Positions 33,466 to 42,171 of a stretch of 53,446 bases of DNA are shown here, piece by piece. Numbering within the stretch: the first letter of the stretch is position 1; the number at the start of each line of letters is the position of its first letter. The notes beneath the pieces were generated by a model that was given only the letters and a program-made list of their open reading frames with translations, was not told where the DNA came from and did not search any database. The stretch lies in assembly GCA_021736645.1 (NCBI GenBank), contig JAIPFM010000186.1, forward strand, positions 1 through 53,446. Reading direction: 5' to 3'. The stretch is from Phycisphaerae bacterium. Lineage in GTDB: Bacteria > Planctomycetota > Phycisphaerae > Sedimentisphaerales > Anaerobacaceae. The translations under genes and the position numbers were made by a program.

Positions 33466-34755
33466 ATGTCAAGGGAAGAACACAACTATCCAGACAAGAG
33501 GGAAGTGAAAGCCCTTAGCCCACAGGCTCGGTTTCGAATTTACTCCCAGCCCGGGGACTATTTGACATCCATTAAATCATTATTCGGTCGGCATTGGGAA
33601 GACCAAACCGCCTTGCGCAAACTGGAAGCCACTATCTGCCAGATGACTGGCAACTCTTATGCCATTGCCATGCCTCAAGCCCGAGTGGGAATTTACGTGG
33701 CTATTGCCTCAGCCGTTAAACCTGGAAATGAAATCATCCTTTCTCCTAACACGATTGCCGATGTCATTAATATGGTTGTTTGTGCAGGTGCTATTCCTGT
33801 ATTCTGCGATATTGATCCCCTCACAGGCAATTTAGATCCTGAGCAGATCGAGCCGCTAATAACCCCAAGCACGGCTGCTATCCTTGTGACCCACATTTAT
33901 GGTCTGATAGCTCCTATGGTTCGTTTAAAAGAAATAGCTCAAAAACACCAACTCTTGCTGATAGAAGATGCCGCTCAGGCATTTGGAGCCCGCCTAAACG
34001 GGGATCTGGCCGGTGCCATGGGTGATGTGGGTATTTATAGCTTTGGGATGGCAAAAAATGTAATGGCGTTCTATGGTGGTTTAGTGACGACTCCGCACGA
34101 ACATATCGCCTCAAAGATTCGGCAAGCAGTTGAATGCTTCCCGATAACGAGTAAGCGGAAAATGGGGAGTAAGGTTCTTAGCTGTCTCATTAAAGACATT
34201 GCCACAATTGACCTGCTCTTCTCACTCATACTATTCAAAATCTTCAGGTATGCCTATCGCAAAAACATCAAGAACATAACCAGGTTCATAGAGACCGAGC
34301 TTGACCTGACTCTGAAAGAAAGATTTCCTATCAACTACAGTGAGCGAATGACATCTCTTCAGGCCCGTTTGGTAGTTTCTAAGTTGCAGCGTGTGGAGGA
34401 TGACTTTCAGCACCGCTTGGCTTGCGCTCGGATATATTATGAAGGCCTGAAAGATATTCCGGAATTAATTCTGCCTCCGATGAGGGAAGATGGCTCCCAT
34501 GTTTATAACTACTATGCCATTGGAGCACCGGACAGAATTGCACTCCGTATGTACATGATGGAAAAGGGACGCGATGTGGCACTTCAACACATGAAAAACA
34601 CTGCGGACCTGCCCGCATTTGATTACTATTTCCGAGATTGCCCAAACGCTCGACTCTGGGCTCAACAAACCATTATGCTACCCAACTATTCAAAATATCA
34701 TCTCAGTGAAGTCAGAAAAAATGTTGAAGTCATCCAGGAATATTTTGGAGTTTAG
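33466..34755 (+). CDS. DegT/DnrJ/EryC1/StrS family PLP aminotransferase
   Basis: 429 residues, fold type I PLP enzyme of the sugar aminotransferase family. Seen: a SYAIAMPQARVGIYVAI phosphate-binding start, DEIxxS-type strand (NEIILSPNTIADVINMV), THIYGLIAPM, LLLIEDAAQAFGA with the PLP-ring Asp, and SFGMAKNVMAFYGGLV, where the Lys of AKN takes the place of the Schiff-base Lys of the family. The C-terminal half, with a predicted hydrophobic insert (LLFSLILFKIF, about 245-265), is longer than in most members and may contact the membrane. Such enzymes put an amino group on keto-sugars. Next is a GMC oxidoreductase gene after 3 nt, then a GNAT gene: together an oxidise-aminate-acetylate set. Codon use is AT-richer than in the first half of the window. 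Confidence 0.87.
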   Translation: MSREEHNYPDKREVKALSPQARFRIYSQPGDYLTSIKSLFGRHWEDQTALRKLEATICQMTGNSYAIAMPQARVGIYVAIASAVKPGNEIILSPNTIADVINMVVCAGAIPVFCDIDPLTGNLDPEQIEPLITPSTAAILVTHIYGLIAPMVRLKEIAQKHQLLLIEDAAQAFGARLNGDLAGAMGDVGIYSFGMAKNVMAFYGGLVTTPHEHIASKIRQAVECFPITSKRKMGSKVLSCLIKDIATIDLLFSLILFKIFRYAYRKNIKNITRFIETELDLTLKERFPINYSERMTSLQARLVVSKLQRVEDDFQHRLACARIYYEGLKDIPELILPPMREDGSHVYNYYAIGAPDRIALRMYMMEKGRDVALQHMKNTADLPAFDYYFRDCPNARLWAQQTIMLPNYSKYHLSEVRKNVEVIQEYFGV

Positions 34756-34758
34756 GTC

Positions 34759-36351
34759 ATGGATCATGAACAACTACCTATATGTGTACTTGGCTCCGGA
34801 TTATCTGGAGTATCTGCCGCAAAGGCTCTAGAAAAATTCGGAAAGAAGGTCTTGATGCTTGATCCAGGGCTGGAGCCTTCACACGCCACCATGCAAAACG
34901 TTGCACGACTCTCTCAAGTGCCGGCATGGCAATGGGATAAAAAAGACATTAACTCATTGTGCGACAAGGTCGAAACAGGTGGGGGGGGGGTTAAGGAGAA
35001 ACTGCTGTTCAACTCCAATTTCGCCAGTAAGAGCTTGGATGTGTTTCCTGTCCGATTTCAAGGCAGTTACTCATACACATCTTTTGCTAAGGGTGGATTG
35101 AGCAATATCTGGGGGGCAGGCTTACTTCCCATGGGTAGAGATGAATTTCCGGAATGGCCGGTTTCTTATGGAGATTTAGAACCTCATTACAAGGAAGTCC
35201 TTTCATTTATGCCTCTGGCCGGTCGGCACGAGTCGTTGGAAGAGTTGTTTCCTCTACATTGTGAGCCACGGGGCTACAGTTTATCCAGGCAAGCCAGTCT
35301 ACTCTTGGCTAAAATGGAAAAAAACCAACATCAGTTAAAGGGGCAAGGAGTTCACTTTGGCGCTTCTCGATTAGCTGCACAGTATCATGGCCGGCAGGAA
35401 GGCATGGATTGCCAATACTGTGGTATGTGTATGTATGGTTGTCCATATGGTGTGTTATACTCCGCGAGGCAAAGTATCGACGAACTTTGTCGGAATCAAC
35501 ATTTCACTTATCGGCCGGGGTTCTTAGCCAGCCATATTAAAGAGGAAGCGGGTATTGTTCGTATTTTTGGAACCGATCCACAAGGCAATTCAGTCGAGCC
35601 TGTTGAAGCATCCAAATGTCTGGTGGCATGCGGAGCACCTGCGACAACTAAAATTATCATGCGATCATTGGAACTGTTCAATAAACCTGTCGAAATGATT
35701 ACAAACGATTTCTACTACCTTCCTCTCTTCACACTTACTGGACACCCTAATATTGACACGGAGAATTTGCATACTATGTGTCAGATGTATTGGATATTAA
35801 ACAATCCAAAGATTAGCCCGCATATGGTTCACTGCTCTGTATACACATATAATGATTTCTATGAAAAAGCACTTTCTAAAATGGTCGGTCCTGCGTATGG
35901 CCTACTAAAACCAGTATTGGGCCAACTCCTACAAAGATTGTTCTTTGTGTTCTGCTATATCCACTCTGATCATTCTAGCAAACTCAGAGCTACTTTACAG
36001 AATGATACCCTCTCTTCATTGCTTATTGAGGGCGTTGAAAATAGAGAATCGAAGTCCGTCTTCAGAAAGGTAAGAACACAAATCAGAAAAGCATCAAGGT
36101 ATACAGGGATACACCCTGTTCCGTTTTACAGATCGGATAAATTGCCTGGTGAATCGGTTCACTTGGGTGGTGCCTTTCCCATGAAACGGCAACCCCAGGC
36201 ATGTCAGACCGATATTTGGGGACGAATCCCAGGGCTACAAAATACACATATTGTAGACAGCAGCACGTTTCCGACTATTACTGCTACTACGATATCACTA
36301 ACTATCATGGCCAATTCTCATCGAATCGCTACTAAGATTGGCTCTGAGTAA
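34759..36351 (+). CDS. GMC-type FAD-dependent oxidoreductase
   Basis: 530 residues. N-terminal FAD motif CVLGSGLSGVSAAKALEKFG; SFAKGGLSNIWGAGLLP, the GMC flavin-contact loop; a cysteine cluster CQYCGMCMYGCPYGVLYSA near residue 217, as in sugar/polyol dehydrogenase members of the GMC family, where it may hold an iron-sulfur centre; and the C-terminal ESVHLGGAFPM and HIVDSSTFPTITATTISLTIMANSHRIA. The likely job is oxidation of a hydroxyl on a sugar; being 3 nt after an aminotransferase and upstream of an acetyltransferase, it could make the keto-sugar for amination. A G10 tract (34981-34990) encodes Gly residues near codon 75; gain or loss of one G would shift the frame. Confidence 0.82.
   Translation: MDHEQLPICVLGSGLSGVSAAKALEKFGKKVLMLDPGLEPSHATMQNVARLSQVPAWQWDKKDINSLCDKVETGGGGVKEKLLFNSNFASKSLDVFPVRFQGSYSYTSFAKGGLSNIWGAGLLPMGRDEFPEWPVSYGDLEPHYKEVLSFMPLAGRHESLEELFPLHCEPRGYSLSRQASLLLAKMEKNQHQLKGQGVHFGASRLAAQYHGRQEGMDCQYCGMCMYGCPYGVLYSARQSIDELCRNQHFTYRPGFLASHIKEEAGIVRIFGTDPQGNSVEPVEASKCLVACGAPATTKIIMRSLELFNKPVEMITNDFYYLPLFTLTGHPNIDTENLHTMCQMYWILNNPKISPHMVHCSVYTYNDFYEKALSKMVGPAYGLLKPVLGQLLQRLFFVFCYIHSDHSSKLRATLQNDTLSSLLIEGVENRESKSVFRKVRTQIRKASRYTGIHPVPFYRSDKLPGESVHLGGAFPMKRQPQACQTDIWGRIPGLQNTHIVDSSTFPTITATTISLTIMANSHRIATKIGSE
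34981..34990 (+). repeat. G10 homopolymer inside the GMC oxidoreductase gene
   Basis: Ten consecutive G in the coding sequence, read in frame as part of T-G-G-G-G-V. A tract of this length is hypermutable in known phase-variable genes. In the present sequence the gene is in frame. Confidence 0.9.
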
Positions 36352-36374
36352 ATCAAAGAAACGAGTCATAATCT

Positions 36375-36986
36375 GTGAATAATATTAGTGTACGAAAAGC
36401 ATCCAACATGGATGTTTGTGATATTCTAGCGATCCAGCAGGCCTCGCTTCCGGAGTCTCTCTTAACGCTTTCTGGGGCAACCTACCTTACAAAAGTTCTA
36501 TATCCCCTTGTCTTGAACCATCACAATGCTAAATCCTATGTCCTTACCGTTGACAAAATTGTGAGAGGTTTTGCGTTTTATGGAAACTCTCCAACTTTTT
36601 GCAGTCGAGAGCTTGGCCGAAAGAAAATACAATTGATGCAGGCTATCATTACGCAATTCCCTCGATCACCCAATTTAGTCCTCAAGTATATTCAAATTCT
36701 CCGAAAATCTAGGATGATTTTAGACAGAGATCCCGGTGATTCTCTTTTTCACTTATTTCTCCTCGCCATTGCTCCACAGGATCAAAGCAAAGGCCTGGGA
36801 AGCGTTTTGTTAAATACCAGTCTTAAACTGGCCGCAAGTGAATTTGCTCTATGGCAATGCCTGTTGGAAACACAAACTACTCAGGCCCTGTGTTTTTACA
36901 AAAAGAATGGCTTTGAAGAGATTGGGTATGAGACAAGAGGGAGTCGTCGATTTGTAAAAATGATTCGACATTTAGAGACTGACTAA
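36375..36986 (+). CDS. GNAT family N-acetyltransferase
   Basis: 203 residues. The acetyl-CoA-binding core is seen as LFHLFLLAIAPQDQSKGLGSVLLN (the motif A block, with Q-x-x-G-x-G seen as QSKGLGS) near residue 130-150, and the later YKKNGFEEIGYETRG, typical of GNAT motif B. A GTG at 36375 starts it, 24 nt after the GMC gene; no strong ribosome binding site is seen. In the setting of a sugar aminotransferase and an oxidoreductase, acetylation of an amino sugar is the natural inference, but GNAT enzymes also modify amino acids and proteins. An asparagine synthetase remnant follows on the opposite strand. Confidence 0.8.
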   Translation: MNNISVRKASNMDVCDILAIQQASLPESLLTLSGATYLTKVLYPLVLNHHNAKSYVLTVDKIVRGFAFYGNSPTFCSRELGRKKIQLMQAIITQFPRSPNLVLKYIQILRKSRMILDRDPGDSLFHLFLLAIAPQDQSKGLGSVLLNTSLKLAASEFALWQCLLETQTTQALCFYKKNGFEEIGYETRGSRRFVKMIRHLETD

Positions 36987-37017
36987 AGAGTTACTTCTGA
37001 CTATTCATAGACCAGAA

Positions 37018-37027
37018 GGGGGGGGGG
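37018..37027 (+). repeat. G10 homopolymer in the asnB remnant
   Basis: Ten consecutive G, the second such tract within about 2 kb, lying 32-41 nt after the GNAT gene stop and inside the minus-strand remnant. Confidence 0.9.
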
Positions 37028-37030
37028 ATT

Positions 37031-37048
37031 CTCCGTTCCACAACGGAG
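37031..37048. other. Short hairpin next to the G10 tract
   Basis: Perfect 7-bp inverted repeat, CTCCGTT (37031-37037) and AACGGAG (37042-37048), with a 4-nt loop. It lies 45 nt after the GNAT gene stop and could act as a weak terminator, but there is no clear T tract. Confidence 0.5.
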
Positions 37049-37295
37049 TCTTTGAGTAGTTGCTTTGTGACGAGTTGCAATGACTAATGCGATAGGCAGC
37101 AGGGATCAAAGTGTCTGGAACTGCCACGCTGGGATGACTGAACTTGAAGTTTGCTGACAGGGTGGCTGTGAATTCCATGAGTTCGTGGTCGAGCAGCGGG
37201 GCACCGATTTCCAGGCCATAAACGAGTACTATAGTCAAGTGGAGCCTGTAAGTCAACGACCGTAGGTGAAAAAAACCATTGCTTCATACCTTTGA

Positions 37296-37489
37296 CCCGT
37301 GTATTATCTTTGACTCAAAGACATTGCGAGTGTGAGTTTGAAAGAAACGGTACAGTGAATGTAGAGGCTTGTTTGAGGCAAGGTTACGATTTGTATGGTG
37401 AAAATGGTCAATAGCGTCACCCATAAGCCAAAACATCACGTTTCAGAGTATGGCGAACGTCTTGTGGCATCATCGATCGGGTAAACGAT
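37296..37489. other. Intergenic stretch, nothing recognised
   Basis: About 190 nt between the asnB remnant and the glycosyltransferase gene at 37490. No promoter of good quality or coding remnant was recognised. Confidence 0.4.
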
Positions 37490-38473
37490 ATGGGTCGCTC
37501 AAATGCTAAAGTGGCTGTGATTATCCCCAGCTTTAACCGTTGGCCACATCTCTGTGACGCAATTGATTCAGTCATGTCACAGACTTATGACAATGTTGAA
37601 GCGGTGGTGGTGGATGATGCTTCAACCGATGGCACCAGCGAGCTTTTAAAAGAAAAGTACGGTGATCAATTGCGATTGATAACGCTTGAGGTGAACGGCG
37701 AAAAGTCGGCTGCCCGAAACTGCGGCGTTCGATCAACCGATGCGGAGTATATCTGTATGCTGGATTCGGATGACATCCTGCTTGAAGATGCTATTGCAGA
37801 CCGCATGGGAGTATTTAGGAATGACCCGAGTTTTGATGGTGTGGTCTATGGATTAATTATGGTTCAAGGACGGCCCAAAATCGTCTTTAAGGTACCGCCA
37901 CAAGGCGATGTGTTTGAGGTATATGCCAAACGAAGCGGCTTTCTCAATAACAACGCCTATTTATTATCACGAGACAACATGCTCTGTTACGGGATGTATA
38001 ATGAAACCTTGACGAATATGGAAGATCGGGAGCTGTTGCTCAGACTGGCTTTACATCTACCTTTTAGATGCTGTGGTACCTATACACAAAATGTGCGGCG
38101 CATCAACGGGAATACCACAAGATTTCAATACCGTACTCTATTCAAGCAGGGAAAGAAGTATTCAGAGGCCGTGAAATCAAACCAAGAACTCGTTCGACGA
38201 TTAGGGAGGATGATGACGGATCTGGAGTTTTCTGAAGACAAGGTAATCTCTGATGCGCTGTATAAGTCACGTCTATATGCTGACTATCGAAGGTATAGTA
38301 ACCGAATGTTCCGCCAATACGGGCAATCGATGCTGAAGCCAAGGTACGTCAGACGCTATTTGCTTTCTCTACTTCGGCCAGGGCAAGTAGATCACCAGCC
38401 GCGTATTGCAGAAGTGGAATCGAAAAATGGCAAGAGGTCTGAACGTGTACACGATACACGGATAAACAACTGA
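37490..38473 (+). CDS. Family 2 glycosyltransferase
   Basis: 327 residues, GT-A fold. VAVIIPSFNRWPHLCDAIDS at the N-terminus, VEAVVVDDASTDGTSELL, KSAARNCGVRSTDAEYICML and the metal-binding DSDD are all in place, followed by EDRELLLRLALHLPF, the usual acceptor-side E-D-x-x-L motif. The C-terminal ~100 residues are basic and lack transmembrane helices, so it is cytoplasmic or peripheral. Transfers a nucleotide-activated sugar to a growing lipid-linked oligosaccharide. Sugar and acceptor are not predictable. The FkbM gene follows on the same strand. Confidence 0.88.
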   Translation: MGRSNAKVAVIIPSFNRWPHLCDAIDSVMSQTYDNVEAVVVDDASTDGTSELLKEKYGDQLRLITLEVNGEKSAARNCGVRSTDAEYICMLDSDDILLEDAIADRMGVFRNDPSFDGVVYGLIMVQGRPKIVFKVPPQGDVFEVYAKRSGFLNNNAYLLSRDNMLCYGMYNETLTNMEDRELLLRLALHLPFRCCGTYTQNVRRINGNTTRFQYRTLFKQGKKYSEAVKSNQELVRRLGRMMTDLEFSEDKVISDALYKSRLYADYRRYSNRMFRQYGQSMLKPRYVRRYLLSLLRPGQVDHQPRIAEVESKNGKRSERVHDTRINN

Positions 38474-38556
38474 TATAGTTGCTTTATCAAGATGATAATC
38501 ACGCATGGAGTCAACTTACAAGCGTACTCAACGAGACCTCTGGGAGATTCTTGGGC

Positions 38557-39384
38557 ATGAATAGATTCGATCAATTAAGGGCCTATTACAGATTTAAAAG
38601 TCACTATCCTATTAAGGCATCACTTTTTCCCTGGAAAAGAAGGCAGTTTAAGAAAATATTGTCGATGGATACGATCACCGAGGTTGTCAGGACAAGTGAA
38701 AATATCCTGGTACCGGTGTGTTCGAATGAGTCCGAAACGCGTCGAGTTCAGATTAGAGGCCAGATCGACGCCGCCATGTATTGGGTGATACAACGCTATG
38801 CAAAACCTGGCTCATTGGCCATAGATATAGGTGCAAACTATGGATTCATGTCTGCTCTCATGGCAGATATAGTGGGAGAAACAGGACAGGTTTATGCCTT
38901 TGAGCCCAATACTGATCTTCATCCTTACGCGAAGAGACTCTTTAGTTTAAATCGCCTCTCCATTATTGAGATCTTTGAATGTGCCTGCTCCGACAGAGAG
39001 GGAACGGTCAATTTTGCTATCGACAACTCTGATCACACGATGTCCAAAATCAACGAAAATGGCGAACGGATTGTCCCTCTCAGGATGCTGGATTCGATTC
39101 TCGTGAAAAACACCAGGCCCGTATCTTTTATCAAGATCGATGTCGAAGGGCACGAAGCATGTGTTTTGAAAGGCTCAATGAAGTGTTTGACGATGCATCG
39201 ACCAGTACTCGTGTTTGAAACAGGTCTGCATTCAGAAGAGGATATCGAATGCATTAATAGCCTATTGAATGCCGCGAACTATGAAGTCATCGGGGTCATC
39301 AATGACTGGGGTATTACAGCATCTTCTTTGACGTTAAACATGACCAAGAAAACTCACTGCAATGTTTTGGCTCTCCCTTTGTAG
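38557..39384 (+). CDS. FkbM family methyltransferase
   Basis: 275 residues. SAM-binding motif I SLAIDIGANYGFMSALMA, motif II VYAFEPNTDLHPYAKRL, and the family-typical FIKIDVEGHEACVLKGS near the end. FkbM proteins are O-methyltransferases, commonly acting on sugar hydroxyls of polyketides or cell-surface glycans. ATG at 38557 is chosen for its GGGAG ribosome binding site 10 nt upstream; a TTG at 38479 would add 26 residues. It converges on a second FkbM gene (39423-40139) from the other strand; the two share no more than the family pattern by eye. Expected to methylate a sugar in the exported polysaccharide. Confidence 0.85.
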   Translation: MNRFDQLRAYYRFKSHYPIKASLFPWKRRQFKKILSMDTITEVVRTSENILVPVCSNESETRRVQIRGQIDAAMYWVIQRYAKPGSLAIDIGANYGFMSALMADIVGETGQVYAFEPNTDLHPYAKRLFSLNRLSIIEIFECACSDREGTVNFAIDNSDHTMSKINENGERIVPLRMLDSILVKNTRPVSFIKIDVEGHEACVLKGSMKCLTMHRPVLVFETGLHSEEDIECINSLLNAANYEVIGVINDWGITASSLTLNMTKKTHCNVLALPL

Positions 39385-39422
39385 TCGGGACTATTGTAAT
39401 TGTCTCCTCATTTTGACATTTT

Positions 39423-40139
39423 TTATTTTGTGAAGCAGGATATGAGGTTTTGGTAGACGTATTTTAAGTACACTTCCATGGTATTTAGCATATCGCGTCG
39501 TAAATAAACATCATTTGGATATATTCGTCTCCACAATACATACCTCAGTTTTGCCATGTATTTGCCATACTTTCTTTCATTGAACAGGTTTTCTATTATC
39601 ATAACTCGTGGTTTGTATTTTGAAACATTGAGGCCATTCAAAACATCCAGTTCCCAACCCTCTACATCTATCGATAGTATATCGATCGTCTCAATTTCAG
39701 GCGCGTATTCTGTGAGCAAGGTATCTAGACGTCTCAAGCTAACTTTTGTTTTAGTGATATCTAAATCGTCTTTGAGATGTGCAAATGAATCCTTTATTCC
39801 AAGAGAGGAAAATGATTCATAGGACACCTTTCCTTCTTCGTATATGGCATTGTGAGAATCCACAATGGAAAAATCTACATTATCCTCATCCCGATCTCCG
39901 CATGCAAATTGAAGCACCTCATAGCCCATTTCTCGGTGCAGGTCACAGAAAGCGGGATTAGGTTCTATCGCGATTATTCGCCATCCACCGGATCTGAAAA
40001 GTGAACTAACGGAAAGGAAGTCAGGTCTTGCTGCGCCTACATCGACAAATATTCCTGTTTTCGTGTCTGGAAAGAACCTATCGCGGACAATTCGGTCCAC
40101 ATCGTTTTCTGCTTTATTTACTTCATTTTTTTGAAACAT
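39423..40139 (-). CDS. FkbM family methyltransferase
   Basis: 238 residues. Motif I is GIFVDVGAARPDFLSVSSLF, an A-A-R-P variant seen in a subgroup of FkbM enzymes, then IIAIEPNPAFCDLH and DILSIDVEGWELDVLNGLN. The C-terminal ~45 residues are basic (RRIYPNDVYLRRDML). Its orientation, opposite to the surrounding glycan genes, and its promoter side on the 570-nt gap at 40140-40770 suggest an independent transcript. Likely substrate: a sugar hydroxyl of the surface polysaccharide, from context. AGGAAG about 11 nt upstream of the ATG is the probable ribosome binding site. Confidence 0.83.
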   Translation of the reverse strand: MFQKNEVNKAENDVDRIVRDRFFPDTKTGIFVDVGAARPDFLSVSSLFRSGGWRIIAIEPNPAFCDLHREMGYEVLQFACGDRDEDNVDFSIVDSHNAIYEEGKVSYESFSSLGIKDSFAHLKDDLDITKTKVSLRRLDTLLTEYAPEIETIDILSIDVEGWELDVLNGLNVSKYKPRVMIIENLFNERKYGKYMAKLRYVLWRRIYPNDVYLRRDMLNTMEVYLKYVYQNLISCFTK

Positions 40140-40770
40140 GATAACTTTTGTGACTTCCTAAAAAATACCTGAACAATTATTTGAGGAGCGAGCCATTCGC
40201 AAGTCTTCTCAAGCAGCATGTGTAGGCCTGGTATGGGAATGAACTTATTGAGCGATAGTCTCCTGTACATTAGCATTGATTATAAGCATAAGCACTATTC
40301 GAAGCTAAGCCTTAATAGTCTGAAATTTTCACCAACAAAACACGAAATCTATCACTTAGTCAGCGGCCGTGAAATTGAGAGTACAAAGCCCCTTAATATG
40401 TAGAAAAAAATAATACTCAGTCAATTTGTCCTTTCAGACAAATATATAGGGCGATAGTGAAATTTTCAATTGTTTTAAAGGGAAACATCTCTAAAATAGT
40501 AACGATGTAAAATTATGATCCAAAGAAGATAGTCTTGGCTGATAGACCTGAAATGCTATGCGATTCTTTTGGGTCCACAGGGAACGTGGTTTTGTGATGT
40601 TGTGAGGTTTTCGCTCAGGGCATTGGTATTGATCTGTCTCATTGGATTGTGTAGTTGAAAAATGGTGGTTGACCGCAAGGATAGCTCGAACTGATAAGTT
40701 CGAATAAATAGATTTGCGTTATCTGATCTCATTGAATGAGTTTGCGTGTGGCAAGATAGGTTGGCACTCT
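40140..40770. other. Long AT-rich intergenic region with a palindrome
   Basis: About 630 nt between the divergent FkbM gene and the initiating sugar transferase. A 61-codon open frame at 40218-40403 shows no recognisable motif and is not called. It should hold the promoters for both flanking genes; the only clear structure is the palindrome at 40686-40703. Confidence 0.5.
40686..40703. promoter_or_regulatory. Palindrome upstream of the initiating sugar transferase
   Basis: Perfect 7-bp inverted repeat TCGAACT...AGTTCGA with a GATA centre, 67 nt before the proposed start at 40771. Could be an operator or an RNA hairpin in the leader. No T tract follows, so a terminator is unlikely. Confidence 0.5.
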
Positions 40771-42171
40771 ATGTTAAGAAGATACGCTGCATATATTTTT
40801 CTCCTACGCGCCGTATCAGATATTTGCATGGTCTACCTTCTTTGGATCGGTGTATATTATCTTCGTTTTTTTTCTGGGATATTTTTCACGGGTAAAGGAA
40901 TTCCTGATTTTAAAAACCACCTTACCTTGGCGATTCCTATCAGTCTAATTTGCTATTTGGCTTTCCTTATGACAGGATTGTACCAAGCCAAACGCATGCA
41001 GGATCTGTTTGTACAATGTTTTGATCTCTTGAAGGCAAGTTTGTTCGCCGGGTTGTTGGTCCTGGCCTTTTTCTATTACCTTCAGGATTCCCCATACTCC
41101 AGGCGTCTCTTGTTGATTTTTTGCGTGTCTCTGTTTTTTGGAGTACTGGTTTCTCACCTGCTAGTCTTTATTGTAATGCGAGAACTCCGGGCCAGGAATA
41201 TCAACTTACGATATTATGCGGTTGTAGGTGCTGGGTCCAGTGGACAACAGTTGGTTCGTGACATCAGACAGATGGCTTGGATGGGATTGAAATGTGCGTG
41301 CTTCATTGATGATGATTTGAGAAGGATCGGGAAGACAGTTTTGGGGGTGCCAGTATATGGACCTATTGATAGGCTAATTGACATAGTCCGAGAGAAGTAT
41401 TTTGATGAAGTCTATCTCGCCTTGTCCGGAGTAGGAGCGCAAAAAGTCTACCCTCTACTTATGAAGCTTCAGGCTGAAGGAGTTACGATACGTATTGTGC
41501 CTGATTGGGGAGATTTGGCCATGATTAGTAATATGTGCGTCATTGAGATTGGTTCCCAGGTTCTGTTTTCTGCGGCCGACTCGCCATTGGATGGATTAAA
41601 TGCCATACTGAAGGGGTGTTTTGATCGGGTAGTCGCCTTGATCCTGCTTGTTCTATTGGCTGTTCCTATGGCTATCATTGCGGTTGCGATTAAGCTGACG
41701 AGTAAGGGCTCGATTTTTTATAGGCAAGATCGAATGGGTATGGATCAGAGGGTCTTCCCAATATTGAAGTTTCGGACTATGGTAGAGCAGGAGGAGGGGC
41801 AGGCTCATTGGACCATCCAAGATGATCCGCGAAAAACAAAGATTGGGGCATTTTTGAGGCGAACGAGTCTGGATGAATTGCCGCAATTGTTCAATGTCTT
41901 AATGGGGCATATGAGTTTGGTCGGGCCAAGACCTGAACGTCCCGTTTTTACCAAACAGTTTTCAGAAGAATACAGAAAGTATCACCTTAGGCATAAGGTC
42001 AAAGCAGGGATGACAGGGTGGGCTCAAATCCATGACCTCAGAGGAGACACGTCTTTGCGAAAGCGATTGCTGTACGATCTGTATTATGTAAAGAACTGGT
42101 CTTTTGGATTGGATCTTTGGATTCTATTGTGCACACCCTGGCATGTTTTAAAGGGTAAGAATGCTTACTGA
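40771..42171 (+). CDS. Undecaprenyl-phosphate sugar phosphotransferase (WbaP/WcaJ type)
   Basis: 466 residues from ATG 40771 (MLRRYAAYIFLLRAVSD); a TTG at 40714 would add 19. Four to five N-terminal transmembrane helices, a Rossmann-like middle domain (VVGAGSSGQQLVRDI), one more helix, then the catalytic bacterial sugar transferase domain: KLTSKGSIFYRQDRMG, ILKFRTM, a LRRTSLDELPQLFNVL block and SLVGPRPERP, ending in KAGMTGWAQIHDLRGDTS. It transfers a sugar-1-phosphate (glucose, galactose or an amino sugar) to undecaprenyl phosphate, the first step in polysaccharide repeat-unit assembly, and so marks this as a Wzx-dependent locus. It overlaps the next gene by 11 nt. Confidence 0.93.
   Translation: MLRRYAAYIFLLRAVSDICMVYLLWIGVYYLRFFSGIFFTGKGIPDFKNHLTLAIPISLICYLAFLMTGLYQAKRMQDLFVQCFDLLKASLFAGLLVLAFFYYLQDSPYSRRLLLIFCVSLFFGVLVSHLLVFIVMRELRARNINLRYYAVVGAGSSGQQLVRDIRQMAWMGLKCACFIDDDLRRIGKTVLGVPVYGPIDRLIDIVREKYFDEVYLALSGVGAQKVYPLLMKLQAEGVTIRIVPDWGDLAMISNMCVIEIGSQVLFSAADSPLDGLNAILKGCFDRVVALILLVLLAVPMAIIAVAIKLTSKGSIFYRQDRMGMDQRVFPILKFRTMVEQEEGQAHWTIQDDPRKTKIGAFLRRTSLDELPQLFNVLMGHMSLVGPRPERPVFTKQFSEEYRKYHLRHKVKAGMTGWAQIHDLRGDTSLRKRLLYDLYYVKNWSFGLDLWILLCTPWHVLKGKNAY

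Larger units (their letters stand above)
37005..37295 (-). pseudogene. Asparagine synthetase (AsnB-type) C-terminal remnant
   Basis: On the minus strand, VYGLEIGAPLLDHELMEFTA followed by TLSANFK matches the S-x-E-x-R-x-P-x-L-D-H-x-L-V-E-F block of the synthetase domain of AsnB-like amidotransferases. Just upstream, in another frame, VVDLQAPLDYS recalls the D-L-x-x-Y-L-x-D segment that should precede it; downstream the frame is lost. The glutaminase domain and ATP site are absent. AsnB-like proteins are frequent in polysaccharide loci. This is a fragment with at least one frameshift, so it is not functional; it also carries a G10/C10 tract near its end (37018-37027). Confidence 0.68.

Noticed and set aside
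39382..39393. Terminator hairpin between the convergent FkbM genes
   Set aside because: The palindrome has a 5-bp stem and a 2-nt loop with no T tract; too weak to call.
40218..40403. 61-codon open frame in the AT-rich gap
   Set aside because: No motif, no ribosome binding site and AT-biased composition. Chance open frame.
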